From contig JADGAR010000003.1 of NCBI GenBank assembly GCA_015231915.1, positions 1-64,000 on the forward strand: a DNA stretch of 64,000 nucleotides. The letters are read 5' to 3'. This DNA comes from Magnetococcales bacterium. Its GTDB lineage: Bacteria > Pseudomonadota > Magnetococcia > Magnetococcales > Magnetaquicoccaceae. Both the position numbers and the translations under genes were made by a program. The notes under the pieces are model-generated. The model made no database searches and was not told where the DNA came from. It was given only the letters and a program-made list of their open reading frames with translations. This document shows, one piece after another, positions 16,877 to 25,500 of this stretch (positions are counted from its first letter, which is position 1; each line of letters starts with the position of its first letter).

Positions 16877-17683
16877 TCAGGCGTGATCGGCGTTGTCGCG
16901 CAACGGATCGCGTCGCATGGATTCCAGCAGGTTCATCACTTTGTCCACGGCGGTGGGTTCTCCCCGCAAGGCCAGCACCAGCGCTCCCTCGCAGTCGTCC
17001 ACGCCGCCGGCGGCCACCGGGGTGGCCTGCACCTCCTCGTAGAGGATATGCACCGCCTCCACCTCGGTGATGAGGGTTGCCGATCCGGCCAGGATCGGCA
17101 TGCCGCCGACCGGCGATCCCATCACGCGGGTCAGCCGCCCCTGCCCCAGCAGCCCGCAGGCCGCCGGAACCGAAGGGATCAGCTTGGCCAGGGAGACCGG
17201 CACGATCAACTCCCCGCCTCTGGCCATCAGGATCGCCATGGCGGCCCCGATGGTTCCTCCGGCAGGCGAGGCCATCAGCACCATGGCGTTGCCCGCCGGA
17301 TCCAGGGCGTTGGCCCCCTTGATGTAGATGTCCCCGGCCTCGAACCGCTCCAGCAGCGCTCCCGGCCAGCCACGGCTCACCTCGCCGTTTTCGAACAGAA
17401 AGGGACCTGGACCGCGCCCCTCCCTTGGCGTCTCGCCCAGCGTTCCGTCGCGGATCCAGCCCACGGCAAAGGCGTTCCGGCCCGGGTCTTCGCCGAGCAG
17501 GGCCGTCACCACATGCCGGGTGGTGGTCCCGCCCACGATCACCATACGCCCGGAAGAGAGTTTTTCCCGTACTTTTGGCAGGGCTGCGACCGCCATGCCG
17601 ATCAACCGCCGCCCCTCGCCCGGACGCACCACCGCCAAAGCCGAGGCCAGCGTTTCGTCTCCAGCCTGCCAACGCTGCATCAT
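16877..17683 (-). CDS. Conserved protein of unknown function
   Basis: A 268-residue soluble protein that I recognise only as a conserved uncharacterised type. It is rich in glycine loops that could bind a nucleotide or sugar-phosphate: MVIVGGTTTRHVV, FEAGDIYIKGANALD, AGGTIGAAMAILMARGGEL, PVSLAKLIPSV, and VAAGGVDDCEGALVLAL. No signal peptide, membrane segment or metal motif is seen. The start is ATG 17683 (two tandem ATGs), overlapping the tcdA stop; the upstream open frame is a tcdA shadow. It sits between tcdA and pcm, two modification/repair enzymes, and may share that theme. Confidence 0.75.
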   Translation of the reverse strand: MMQRWQAGDETLASALAVVRPGEGRRLIGMAVAALPKVREKLSSGRMVIVGGTTTRHVVTALLGEDPGRNAFAVGWIRDGTLGETPREGRGPGPFLFENGEVSRGWPGALLERFEAGDIYIKGANALDPAGNAMVLMASPAGGTIGAAMAILMARGGELIVPVSLAKLIPSVPAACGLLGQGRLTRVMGSPVGGMPILAGSATLITEVEAVHILYEEVQATPVAAGGVDDCEGALVLALRGEPTAVDKVMNLLESMRRDPLRDNADHA

Positions 17684-18429
17684 GGTTGCTCCACCTCCCC
17701 AGTTGCCACAGACAAAAGATCGCGAATGACGATACCGGCCAAGGTCATGCCGAACAGGGCCGGCAGATAACTGATGGTGCCATTGACCGCGCGGGGTCTG
17801 CCTCTGGGGGTGGGTTCCGGTGCCAGGGGCGGCGCGGGCGGCTCGGTGGACCAGACCGCGACGATGCCCCGTCCGCAGCCGCGCCGATGCAGACGCCGAC
17901 GCACCTCCCGCGCCAGGGGACAGATGGTGGAATCCATCAGATCGCCCACCACCAGCCGGGTGGGATCGAGACGTCCTCCCGCCCCCATGCTGCTGGCGAT
18001 ACGCAGTTCCCGGTCCCGCGCCATGACCAGCAGGCCCACCTTGGAGTTGAGGCTGTCGATGGCGTCGATCACCCAGTCGGGCCGGGTTGTGTCCAGGAGT
18101 TCCGGGATCGACGACGGGGTGAGGAATTGATCCACGAGTTCCAGCCGGCACTCCGGGTTGATGGCGGCCAGACGCTGACCGATGACCGAGAGTTTTTTCT
18201 GTTCCAGGGTATTGCCGGTGGCCGCCAGTTGCCGGTTGAGATCGGAAGGAGAGACCACGTCGTGGTCCACCAGGGTCAACCGACCGATGCCCGCGCGGCC
18301 CAAGGCCTCTGCCGCGAAGCCGCCCACCCCTCCCAGGCCCGCCAGCAGGACGTGGGCGTGGCGCAGACGTTCGACGCCTTCCGCGCCGATCAGAATTTCC
18401 GTGCGCGTGAACAGGCCCAATGCAGTCAT
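17680..18429 (-). CDS. tcdA: tRNA threonylcarbamoyladenosine dehydratase TcdA
   Basis: An E1-like ATP-dependent enzyme that cyclises t6A to ct6A at position 37 of tRNAs. The 249-residue protein has the adenylation loop AGLGGVGGFAAE (30-41), VDHDVVSPSDLNRQ, and the DAIDSLNSKVGLL block. AAAAGGGATCCC precedes ATG 18429. The same ATG overlaps the stop codon of a fragment matching the 3' end of tatD (18444-18512 region), showing that tatD once ran directly into tcdA. Its stop overlaps the start of the conserved unknown gene, keeping this part of the operon coupled. It now lies downstream of an inserted restriction-modification cassette. Confidence 0.92.
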   Translation of the reverse strand: MTALGLFTRTEILIGAEGVERLRHAHVLLAGLGGVGGFAAEALGRAGIGRLTLVDHDVVSPSDLNRQLAATGNTLEQKKLSVIGQRLAAINPECRLELVDQFLTPSSIPELLDTTRPDWVIDAIDSLNSKVGLLVMARDRELRIASSMGAGGRLDPTRLVVGDLMDSTICPLAREVRRRLHRRGCGRGIVAVWSTEPPAPPLAPEPTPRGRPRAVNGTISYLPALFGMTLAGIVIRDLLSVATGEVEQP

Positions 18430-18443
18430 GGGATCCCTTTTGG

Positions 18444-18512
18444 AAGTTGCAAGACGGTTGTGGCATTTTTCGTGGTTTGTTCGATGATACACGCCGGATC
18501 GACCCCGCGCAA
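18444..18512 (-). repeat. 69-bp direct repeat, copy A (orphaned 3' end of tatD)
   Basis: Sixty-nine bases matching 20486-20554 at all but six positions, in the same orientation. Read on the minus strand it encodes a TatD C-terminus (TTKNATTVLQL), then continues as PKGIP and stops within the tcdA start codon. It marks one boundary of the restriction-modification cassette and looks like the original tatD end. Confidence 0.9.
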
Positions 18513-18581
18513 AGGCACCAAATCATGCTCGGGCACAAAAATTTCCTTGCGCTCCGGGAGTGGTCAATTGCTCATAGCTGC

Positions 18582-18613
18582 CATTGTGTCAGCGGGTCAT
18601 ATACGACACAATG
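18582..18613. promoter_or_regulatory. 9-bp inverted repeat upstream of the endonuclease gene
   Basis: CATTGTGTC (18582-18590) and GACACAATG (18605-18613) are perfect inverted copies separated by 14 bases, about 90 bases before the endonuclease ATG. It could be an operator or a transcript hairpin controlling the endonuclease; no controller gene is present in the cassette. Confidence 0.45.
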
Positions 18614-18700
18614 TACCTTCATGGGAGGAACGAATTCGGCCTGTTACAGAGCAAGGCATGCACACCGGACCAGCCATCTCTTTCTTTTGAGTATGCAATA

Positions 18701-19603
18701 ATGACCAACGATAGCGATATCCCACCTGGACAACCGCTTGCAGAAGTCTTTGGATTCCCTGTTAATAATTATTCTCCAGAGGCAGAGAGGCACCGCCATG
18801 CCAAGCTTTGCCCGTTCAATAACAAGGTTCCAAATTGCACAAAAGACAAAGCCATTGACCCTTTGGGCGTTTGTTCCATTTTTGACGCTCCAGGCGAGGC
18901 CACGATTATTTGTCCTGTGCGATTTCGTGAAAAATGGATCATTGCCGAGGATGCTGCGGCATTCTTCTTTCCAAACAATGCTTCGTGGACGTCATTAACA
19001 GAAATTCGCCTTAAAGACGGTAATGGCCTGTCGGCGGGCAATATCGACCTGGTTCTTGTTTCTTATGATGATCGCGGGAGACTTGTTGATTTTGGCTCTT
19101 TGGAAGTACAGGCCGTGTACATTTCCGGCAATGTGCGAAATCCGTTCAATCATTACATGAGCAATATTAAAGATCACGCTTTGCAGCCGTGGAAAGGAAT
19201 TAATTACCCACGATCTGATTATCTTTCATCGTCACGCAAGAGACTTGCACCCCAACTACTTTACAAAGGAGGCATATTCCAGAACTGGAAGAAGAAACAA
19301 GCTGTGGCGCTGCACAAATCTTTCTATGCTACCTTGCCTGCACTACCAGAAGTAAATCCATCCGAAGCGGATATCGCATGGTTCCTCTATAGTTTAGAGT
19401 ATGATTATAAAACTAATAATTTCAATCTGACACGGTATAAAACAATTTACACAGCATTTGAACCTGCCTTGCTCAAAATCACAACCGCCCCAGCCGGACC
19501 TATTGAGGAATTTATCGCGCATCTTCAAGACAGGCTGGATGATCGCCTTACGCCGCCTGATGCCCCGACGTTACAGGATATTCTGGGCGGGAGAAACCAG
19601 TAA
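18701..19603 (+). CDS. NotI-family type II restriction endonuclease
   Basis: A 300-residue protein resembling the rare-cutter NotI. The N-terminal region contains PLAEVFGFPVNN and four cysteines (37, 46, 58, 71) placed like the structural iron-binding cysteines known in NotI. The catalytic core is a PD-(D/E)XK variant: Asp116 in NIDLVLV and Glu135-x-Gln137 in SLEVQAVY, matching the E-x-Q arrangement of NotI rather than E-x-K. ATG 18701 is preferred over longer in-frame extensions that overlap the inverted repeat. Its 3' end overlaps the methyltransferase gene by 56 bases. The target site is unknown; AT-rich codon use suggests recent transfer. Confidence 0.8.
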   Translation: MTNDSDIPPGQPLAEVFGFPVNNYSPEAERHRHAKLCPFNNKVPNCTKDKAIDPLGVCSIFDAPGEATIICPVRFREKWIIAEDAAAFFFPNNASWTSLTEIRLKDGNGLSAGNIDLVLVSYDDRGRLVDFGSLEVQAVYISGNVRNPFNHYMSNIKDHALQPWKGINYPRSDYLSSSRKRLAPQLLYKGGIFQNWKKKQAVALHKSFYATLPALPEVNPSEADIAWFLYSLEYDYKTNNFNLTRYKTIYTAFEPALLKITTAPAGPIEEFIAHLQDRLDDRLTPPDAPTLQDILGGRNQ

Positions 19604-20465
19604 AGATCAACAATTCAAACATTTTCGCGTGATGGGTGTTTTTCATGGGAACACGCTCAATATGAAACCCGCGCTGTTTTGCCATGTCGCACACAGATTC
19701 ATTATCATCATAAGTCATCATAAAATCACCTTCCGCCATCTTGCATAAAGAAAACAGATTATCATGGTCAATTTCTGAATAACTGTACAATCTTCGTCCT
19801 GCACGCTTCCCCGGAGCAGTATACGGAGGATCAATAAAGTATACAACATCTCCACGGCAGAGTGTTTCATTCAAATGGATCATCCCATCTCCTTCAATGA
19901 AGGTAATACGCTCCCGAAGCGTAAACAGCCTTCGAATACGCTTTGCCAAAGTATCGGCATACCATCGGGACGCAATACCCTTACCGTTTTCTCCATGCTT
20001 CAGAACACCACTGCCGGGAGCCAGAATCCCCCCGTGATTCGTCCGGTTCCTCAAGATGGTTTGAAAAGCATGATCCCTAACGGATTCCGCCGTAAGCGCC
20101 AGCGTGGCCTGTACATTGTCAATTGTCAGTTCAAAGTCCAGTATCATCTCGGCCAACCACTCAGCATCGTTGCTAAAAATCGTGTGCCATACGGCGGCAA
20201 CGTCCGGATCAAGTTCGATCATAGTGACATGATCGGCCAACTGCTCATTCGCGACAGTTAGACTAACAATCCCTCCCCCTGCAAAAGGCTCAATTAATTC
20301 TGATGGTCTGGTTTTTTTACTGGAAAGCCATTTACGGATTTCCGGAACAAGCCATGTTTTTCCACCGGGATAACGGAAAGGGCTTAACTGTGGAACCGAT
20401 GCAACATTGACGATGCGCCTATTGTAAGGCGGCTGATCCTCTTCAAATAATGATAATTGTTTCAT
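19548..20465 (-). CDS. D12-class N6-adenine DNA methyltransferase
   Basis: A 305-residue Dam-like methyltransferase that would protect the host from the adjacent endonuclease. Motifs run in the D12/alpha order: SPFRYPGGK (motif X, 28-36), IEPFAGGG (motif I, 58-65) and IDPPY (motif IV, 211-215), the DPPY form typical of adenine-N6 enzymes. The region between motifs I and IV probably contacts the target. Its ATG lies five bases after the tatD stop on the same strand, so it can be transcribed from the host operon, whereas the endonuclease is on the opposite strand. It overlaps the endonuclease 3' end. Confidence 0.92.
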   Translation of the reverse strand: MKQLSLFEEDQPPYNRRIVNVASVPQLSPFRYPGGKTWLVPEIRKWLSSKKTRPSELIEPFAGGGIVSLTVANEQLADHVTMIELDPDVAAVWHTIFSNDAEWLAEMILDFELTIDNVQATLALTAESVRDHAFQTILRNRTNHGGILAPGSGVLKHGENGKGIASRWYADTLAKRIRRLFTLRERITFIEGDGMIHLNETLCRGDVVYFIDPPYTAPGKRAGRRLYSYSEIDHDNLFSLCKMAEGDFMMTYDDNESVCDMAKQRGFHIERVPMKNTHHAKMFELLIFTGFSRPEYPVTSGHQAA

Positions 20466-20470
20466 GTTCG

Positions 20471-21235
20471 TTAGGCGGGTCGGATAAGTTGCAAGACAGT
20501 TGTGGCATTTTGTGTGGTTTGTTCGATGATACACCCCGGCTCCACCCCGCGCAAGCCGGCCAGGGTCGCGACCACCATGGCCAGATGGGCCGGTTCGTTG
20601 CGTTCTCCGGTGTGACCGGCGGGCGGGAGGTCCGGGGCATCGGTCTCCAGGACCAGGGCGTGGTCCGGCAAGGCGGCGGCCACCCGCCGGACCCGTTGGG
20701 CACGGTCATGGGTGACCACCCCGCCGAAGCCGAGGCGAAACCCCAGATCGAGATAGGCATGGGCCTGTTGCAGACTGCCGTTGAAGGCGTGGACGATGCC
20801 CCCGCACGTGAAGGCATGTTTTCTCAACTGGGAGCAGACCGTGTCGTGCGCCCCCCGGACATGCAGCAGGAGCGGCAGTTTGTGACGTTTGGCCAACAGC
20901 AGTTGATCGATGAAGAGGATCTGTTGTGCGGCATGGCTTTCGGGGGGGACCTTGTGATCCAGCCCCATTTCGCCGATGGCCACCGGTCGGCATCGGGCCA
21001 GCCACCCTTCCAGGCGGCTCACGGCATCGGCGGGATGGTCGGGCAGATACCAGGGGTGCAGTCCCAGGGCGATGGGGAATTGCGGGCTGGCCATGGCCGC
21101 CACCTTGGCGAAACCGGCCACTCGGATGGCCGGAATGACGCATTGCCGCACCCCGACCCGCCGCGCCCTTTCCCACACCGCGTCCCGGTCATGATCGAAC
21201 ACGGGGAGGTCCAGATGGCAGTGGGTATCGATCAT
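20471..21235 (-). CDS. tatD: TatD-family metal-dependent hydrolase
   Basis: A 254-residue TIM-barrel hydrolase of the TatD DNase/RNase family. Metal ligands are recognisable: IDTHCHLD (2-9), AIGEMGLDH, LLHVRGAHD, IVHAFNG and LETDAPDLPP. GGAGG lies just before ATG 21235, one base after the SEL1 gene stop. The last residues read VLQLIRPA, whereas the orphaned copy next to tcdA reads VLQLPKGIP, so cassette insertion replaced its final codons. It belongs to a minus-strand operon running from the GGDEF-EAL gene to pcm. Family members act in DNA repair or quality control; the exact role is uncertain. Confidence 0.93.
   Translation of the reverse strand: MIDTHCHLDLPVFDHDRDAVWERARRVGVRQCVIPAIRVAGFAKVAAMASPQFPIALGLHPWYLPDHPADAVSRLEGWLARCRPVAIGEMGLDHKVPPESHAAQQILFIDQLLLAKRHKLPLLLHVRGAHDTVCSQLRKHAFTCGGIVHAFNGSLQQAHAYLDLGFRLGFGGVVTHDRAQRVRRVAAALPDHALVLETDAPDLPPAGHTGERNEPAHLAMVVATLAGLRGVEPGCIIEQTTQNATTVLQLIRPA
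20486..20554 (-). repeat. 69-bp direct repeat, copy B (3' end of intact tatD)
   Basis: Second copy of the repeat at 18444-18512, with six mismatches. It encodes the C-terminal TTQNATTVLQL of the intact TatD and then diverges into LIRPA and a TAA, five bases before the methyltransferase start. It marks the other boundary of the cassette. Confidence 0.9.
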
Positions 21236-21236
21236 C

Positions 21237-21749
21237 TCAATCCTCCGCGCCGGGGTGCGGGATGCGCTTTTTGGCCTGACGCAGGTCGTCGGGATCGAGT
21301 TGGTCCTCCAGTTGGCGAATCCGCTCCCGCAAGGGGCGCAGAAATTCATCCGGGATGCCAGGCAGGGCGCGGCTCAACCAGAGGTAGGCCCGCAGCGGAT
21401 CCCGGTCCAACTCCTTGCCGTCGGCATGGAGCATGCCCAACGCATGGGCGGATCTGGGGTCGCCCTGGAGCGCGGCCTTGCGGAACCAGGCGGCGGCTTG
21501 CGCGGGATCCTTCTCCATGCCGATCCCTTGCAGGCACATGACGCCCAGATTGTGCTGGGCGTGCGGGTCGCCCTGGAGCGCGGCCCTTTCGAACCATGCG
21601 GCGGCGGCGACCGGATCCCGTTCCACGCCCAACCCCTTGAGAAGCATCCCCCCGAGGTTGTGTTGCGCCTTGGGGTTGCCCCCCTCGGCCAAGGCGCGCA
21701 GCAGGGCGAGATAGCGTTGCGGATCGATATCGTCAGTTGGGGGCAGCAT
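21237..21749 (-). CDS. SEL1-repeat protein
   Basis: A 170-residue protein made of TPR-like SEL1 repeats of 36 residues: AQHNLGGMLLKGLGVERDP, then AQHNLGVMCLQGIGMEKDP, then a third, weaker copy (AHALGMLHADGKELDRDP), followed by a charged C-terminal helix. No signal peptide is present, so it is probably a cytoplasmic scaffold for protein contacts. It overlaps the 3' end of the SpoU methyltransferase gene by 17 bases and ends one base before tatD, so it is part of the same operon. The binding partner is unknown. Confidence 0.85.
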   Translation of the reverse strand: MLPPTDDIDPQRYLALLRALAEGGNPKAQHNLGGMLLKGLGVERDPVAAAAWFERAALQGDPHAQHNLGVMCLQGIGMEKDPAQAAAWFRKAALQGDPRSAHALGMLHADGKELDRDPLRAYLWLSRALPGIPDEFLRPLRERIRQLEDQLDPDDLRQAKKRIPHPGAED

Positions 21750-22560
21750 CGCGGATCCTCATGAACTCGTACAAAAACAGGGTGGCGGCCATGGCCACGT
21801 TCAGGGAATCCATGCCATTGGCCATGGGCAGGACCAGTCGGTCGTCGCACAGGGGGAGCAGCGCGGGATCGAGGCCATCGTACTCGTTGCCGAGCAGCAG
21901 GAGGTAGCGGTGTTCGCCAGAGGCGGGAGGCACGAAGCGCTGCAGCGGTTGGGCTTCGGCATCGAGCACCGCCGCCGCGATGCGAAAGCCGACCTGCTTT
22001 AAGCGGGTCAACTCCCGGACAAAATCGGTGGTGCGGACCATGGGCAGGACAAACACCGCGCCCATGGAGGCCCGCACCGCCTGATGGTGGAACGGGTCGG
22101 CGCACTCCGGGCCAAGGATCGCCCCGTTCGCGCCGAGGGCCGCTGCCGAGCGCAACACCGCGCCCACGTTGCCGGGCATGGTCAAACGCGGCAAGGCCAG
22201 CAACAGCGTCGGGCCATACGGGGCCTGCCACGCCTCCGGCACGAACGGGCGGCGTGCCCGGGCGTAGACGCCGTTTTTATACCCTCTGCCTGCCACCTCG
22301 GGCAGCAACGAATCGGGGATGACGTAGACCGGGACCTCGTCCGGCACCCCGGCGGGAATCCTTGCCAGCCGGCGACTGGTCACCATCAGTGAGTCCACCT
22401 CGAAGCGGCTGGCCAGCAGCCGTTCCACGAGGGTGATCCCCTCGCACAGAAAAAAATGGCTGTCCACCTCCCTGCCCTCGCCGCGCAGGGCATGATAGGG
22501 ACGGATGCGCGGGTCGTCCGGCTGCTCGATCCCGATACGGCGCACGGCGCCATCAGGCAT
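21733..22560 (-). CDS. SpoU/TrmH-family RNA 2'-O-ribose methyltransferase
   Basis: A 275-residue member of the knotted SPOUT family that methylates ribose in tRNA or rRNA using S-adenosylmethionine. Motif 1 is PGNVGAVLRSAAALGA, motif 2 is LLLLGNEYDGL, and motif 3 is LPMANGMDSLNVAMAATLFL. An N-terminal substrate-binding-like segment (SHFFLCEGITLVERLL) is present. It overlaps the GGDEF-EAL gene by eight bases and the SEL1 gene by 17, indicating one transcript. The target RNA cannot be told from sequence. Confidence 0.9.
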   Translation of the reverse strand: MPDGAVRRIGIEQPDDPRIRPYHALRGEGREVDSHFFLCEGITLVERLLASRFEVDSLMVTSRRLARIPAGVPDEVPVYVIPDSLLPEVAGRGYKNGVYARARRPFVPEAWQAPYGPTLLLALPRLTMPGNVGAVLRSAAALGANGAILGPECADPFHHQAVRASMGAVFVLPMVRTTDFVRELTRLKQVGFRIAAAVLDAEAQPLQRFVPPASGEHRYLLLLGNEYDGLDPALLPLCDDRLVLPMANGMDSLNVAMAATLFLYEFMRIRDAAPN

Positions 22561-25500
22561 GGCCCTGCTCCTGGACGAACCTGGCGAACGCCTCCCCCGG
22601 CATCGGTTTGGCCAGGAAAAAGCCCTGAATCAAATCGCAGCCGTTTTCGCGCAAAAAGTCGAGCTGATGGGCATTTTCCACCCCCTCGGCCACCACCTTC
22701 AGGTGCAGCGCCCTGGCCAGGCCGATGATCGCCAAAACGATGGAGGCGTCGCTGGAATCGGCGCGCAACTCCCGCACGAAGGACTGATCGATCTTGAGGG
22801 TGTTGACGGGAAATTTTTTCAGATAATTCAATGACGAATAACCAGTGCCGAAGTCGTCCATCGCCAGGCTGATCCCCAACTCCCGCAGCCGCTTCATGAT
22901 GGCCACCGACTCCTCCACGTTGCCCATCAACATGCTTTCGGTGATTTCCAACTCCAGACAGGCGGGTGGCAGGCCGGTCTGTTCCAGCACGCTTCGCACC
23001 ATTCCGATCAGGTTGGGTTGCTGGAACTGCCGGGCCGACAGATTGACCGCCACCTGCAAGGGGCACTGGTCGCCTTGACGCCATTCCAGGGATTGACGGC
23101 AGGAGCGCTCCAGGATCCACTCGCCGATGGGCAGGATCAGACCCGTCTCCTCGGCCAGGGGGATGAATTTGGCGGGCGAAACCAGCCCCTGACCCGGCTT
23201 CTGCCAGCGCACCAGCGACTCCATCCCCACCACGCGCCGGGTTTGGGCGTCGAACTTGGGCTGATAGTGCAGCAACAACTCCTGGTTTTCCAGCGCCTTG
23301 CCCAGATCGCTCTCCATGGAGATCCGTTCCAGGATGCGGGTTTGCAACTCCTTGGCGAAGAACTGAAAATTGTTGCGCCCCCGCTCCTTGGCCAGGTACA
23401 TGGCCATGTCCGCGTGTTTGGTGAGGGTCTCGAAGTCCTCCCCGTCATCGGGATAGAGCGCGATGCCGATGCTCCCGCCGATGCTGACCTCCTGATTGTG
23501 GATCGTCATGGGGAGTTGCAGGGATTCGATCATCTTGCGGGCAATGGGCGAGACCTGTTCCGCACGGGTCAGGTCGGTCAGGATGACGGTGAACTCGTCC
23601 CCGCCCAGACGGGCGATGGTATCGTTGCGGCGCACCTGGGCCAGCAGGCGGTCGGCCACGATCCGCAACAGTTCGTCGCCAGCGGCATGCCCCATGGTGT
23701 CGTTGACGAACTTGAAACGGTCCAGGTCGATGAAAAAGAGCGCCACGCCGCTTTGATGTCGCGCGGCAATTTCGATGGAGTGCTCCAGCCGCTCCCGGAA
23801 CAGGACCCGGTTGGGCAGGTTGGTCAGGGGATCGTAATAGGCCAGTTTTTCCAGCTTCTCTTCGGCTTCCTTCTGCTGGCTGATGTCCGAGAACAGCCCG
23901 ACATAGTGGAGCACCTGCCCGGTACCGTCCTTGAGGGCACTGATGGAAAGCCATTTGGGGAAGACTTCGCCGTTCTTGCGTCGGTCCCAGATCTCCCCGG
24001 ACCAGTTTCCCTGCTCGGCCAGGTCGCTCCACATCTTGCGATAGAACGCCTCGTCGTGACGACCCGACTTGGTGACATTGGACGGACGACCGATCACCTC
24101 ATCGACGCTCCACCCGGTGACCTGCTCGAAGGCGCGGTTGACGAAGGTGAAGCGACCGCGCGCGTCGGTGATGACGATGGCCTCGCTGGTATTTTCGATC
24201 ACCTTGTGCGCCAAAAGCAAACGCGCCTGATCCTGCTTGCGTCGGGTGATGTCCACCCCGACGCCCAGAAAGCCGTTGATGGCCCCATCCGGATCCCGCA
24301 TTGCGGTGACGGTCAAAGAGACCGGAAAACAGGTGCCATCCTTGCGGATATAGCTCCACTCGTGTTCGTCCGGAAGTCCCCGTCTCGCCTTGGCCACGAA
24401 CACCTCGAAACCGGGGGGGACCTGCTCGCCGAATTCCTGGCTGAGAAGTGCGGCGCGTCGTTCCACCTCGGCGGCATCGTGCAGGATGGCGGGGGTTTGC
24501 AGGCCGATCAGTTCCTCGGGGGCATAACCGAGTTGTTGCACTGCCGCATTATTGAAAGATTGGATCCGGCCATCGACATCGGTGGAGATGATGGTGGAGT
24601 GGGCGCTGTCGAGAATGGCCCGCTGCAGGGAGGCGGTGGCGGTCAGGGCGCGTTGGGTGCGTTCCAGGTCCAGGGTGCGTTGCCGCACCAGGTTGTTGGT
24701 ATGGATGTCGCGGCTTACGGTCAACAGGAGAAAGCCTTCCAGGAGGGCGGTCAGAAACAGTCCGCCCACCAGGGTGATCCAGGCGGACCAGGCGGAACCG
24801 GTGGGATTCAGGCGGAAAGAGAGCCGCCAGAGGCGATCCGCCACCCGGATTTCCTGAACGAACGCCTGGCCCTTGGCCTGGGAGAATTCGGGGGTGCGAA
24901 ACAGGAGATTATCCTCCGGGGTCGTATCGATCACCTGGATTTCGAAGGCCAGGGGGTTTTCCTTCCAGCGTGCCAGGGTGGCCGCGACCAGATCCTCGAT
25001 GCGAATCCCACCCAACGCGAAGCCGAGCAGGTCGGTGCGCCGTTCCTCCAGGGTGGTTGGGGGGGTGACGGAACGGTAGTAGGGGGCGAGCAACAGGATG
25101 CCGATCTTTTGCACCTTGTCCTGCACCAGAGTGACCCGCGCGGTGGCGCTGGCCTGACCCGAATCGCGGGCGGCCTCGATGGCGGCAAGACGGGCGGGGT
25201 TGGAGCCGAGATCGAACCCCACAGCCTGATTATTGCCTGGCAGCGGTTCCACCAGGGTCACCGGATAGTAAAACGCACGGGAGGCGGCGTCGATCCAGGC
25301 ACCGGAGGAGTTGCGTTCGGTAATGCGAAAATCGGGATACCAAAGACGGGCGCGCGCCTCCAGGCGAGGTCGTTCCTCGGCGGACAGGCGCGGGATCCAT
25401 TCCACGGCGGCGATGCCGGGATAGCGTTCCAGGATGCGGCGGGTGAAATCCCGGAATCGTTCCGCGTCCACATCCGGGGTCAGGCGCAGAAATCCGGCCA

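Larger units (their letters stand above)
18513..20485. mobile_element. Inserted restriction-modification cassette
   Basis: This segment, visibly AT-richer than its surroundings, holds a NotI-like endonuclease gene (plus strand) and a D12-class adenine methyltransferase gene (minus strand), arranged tail to tail. It is bounded by two copies of a 69-bp sequence derived from the 3' end of tatD and splits an otherwise tightly overlapping operon. No transposase, integrase or terminal inverted repeats are visible, so entry by recombination with long target duplication, as described for other restriction-modification units, is the simplest reading. Confidence 0.75.

Noticed and set aside
18431-18492. 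N-terminal extension of TcdA (and a matching one on the methyltransferase) starting MYHRTNH
   Set aside because: Both extensions come from translating the 69-bp repeat in another frame; homology and ribosome sites place the starts at 18429 and 20465.
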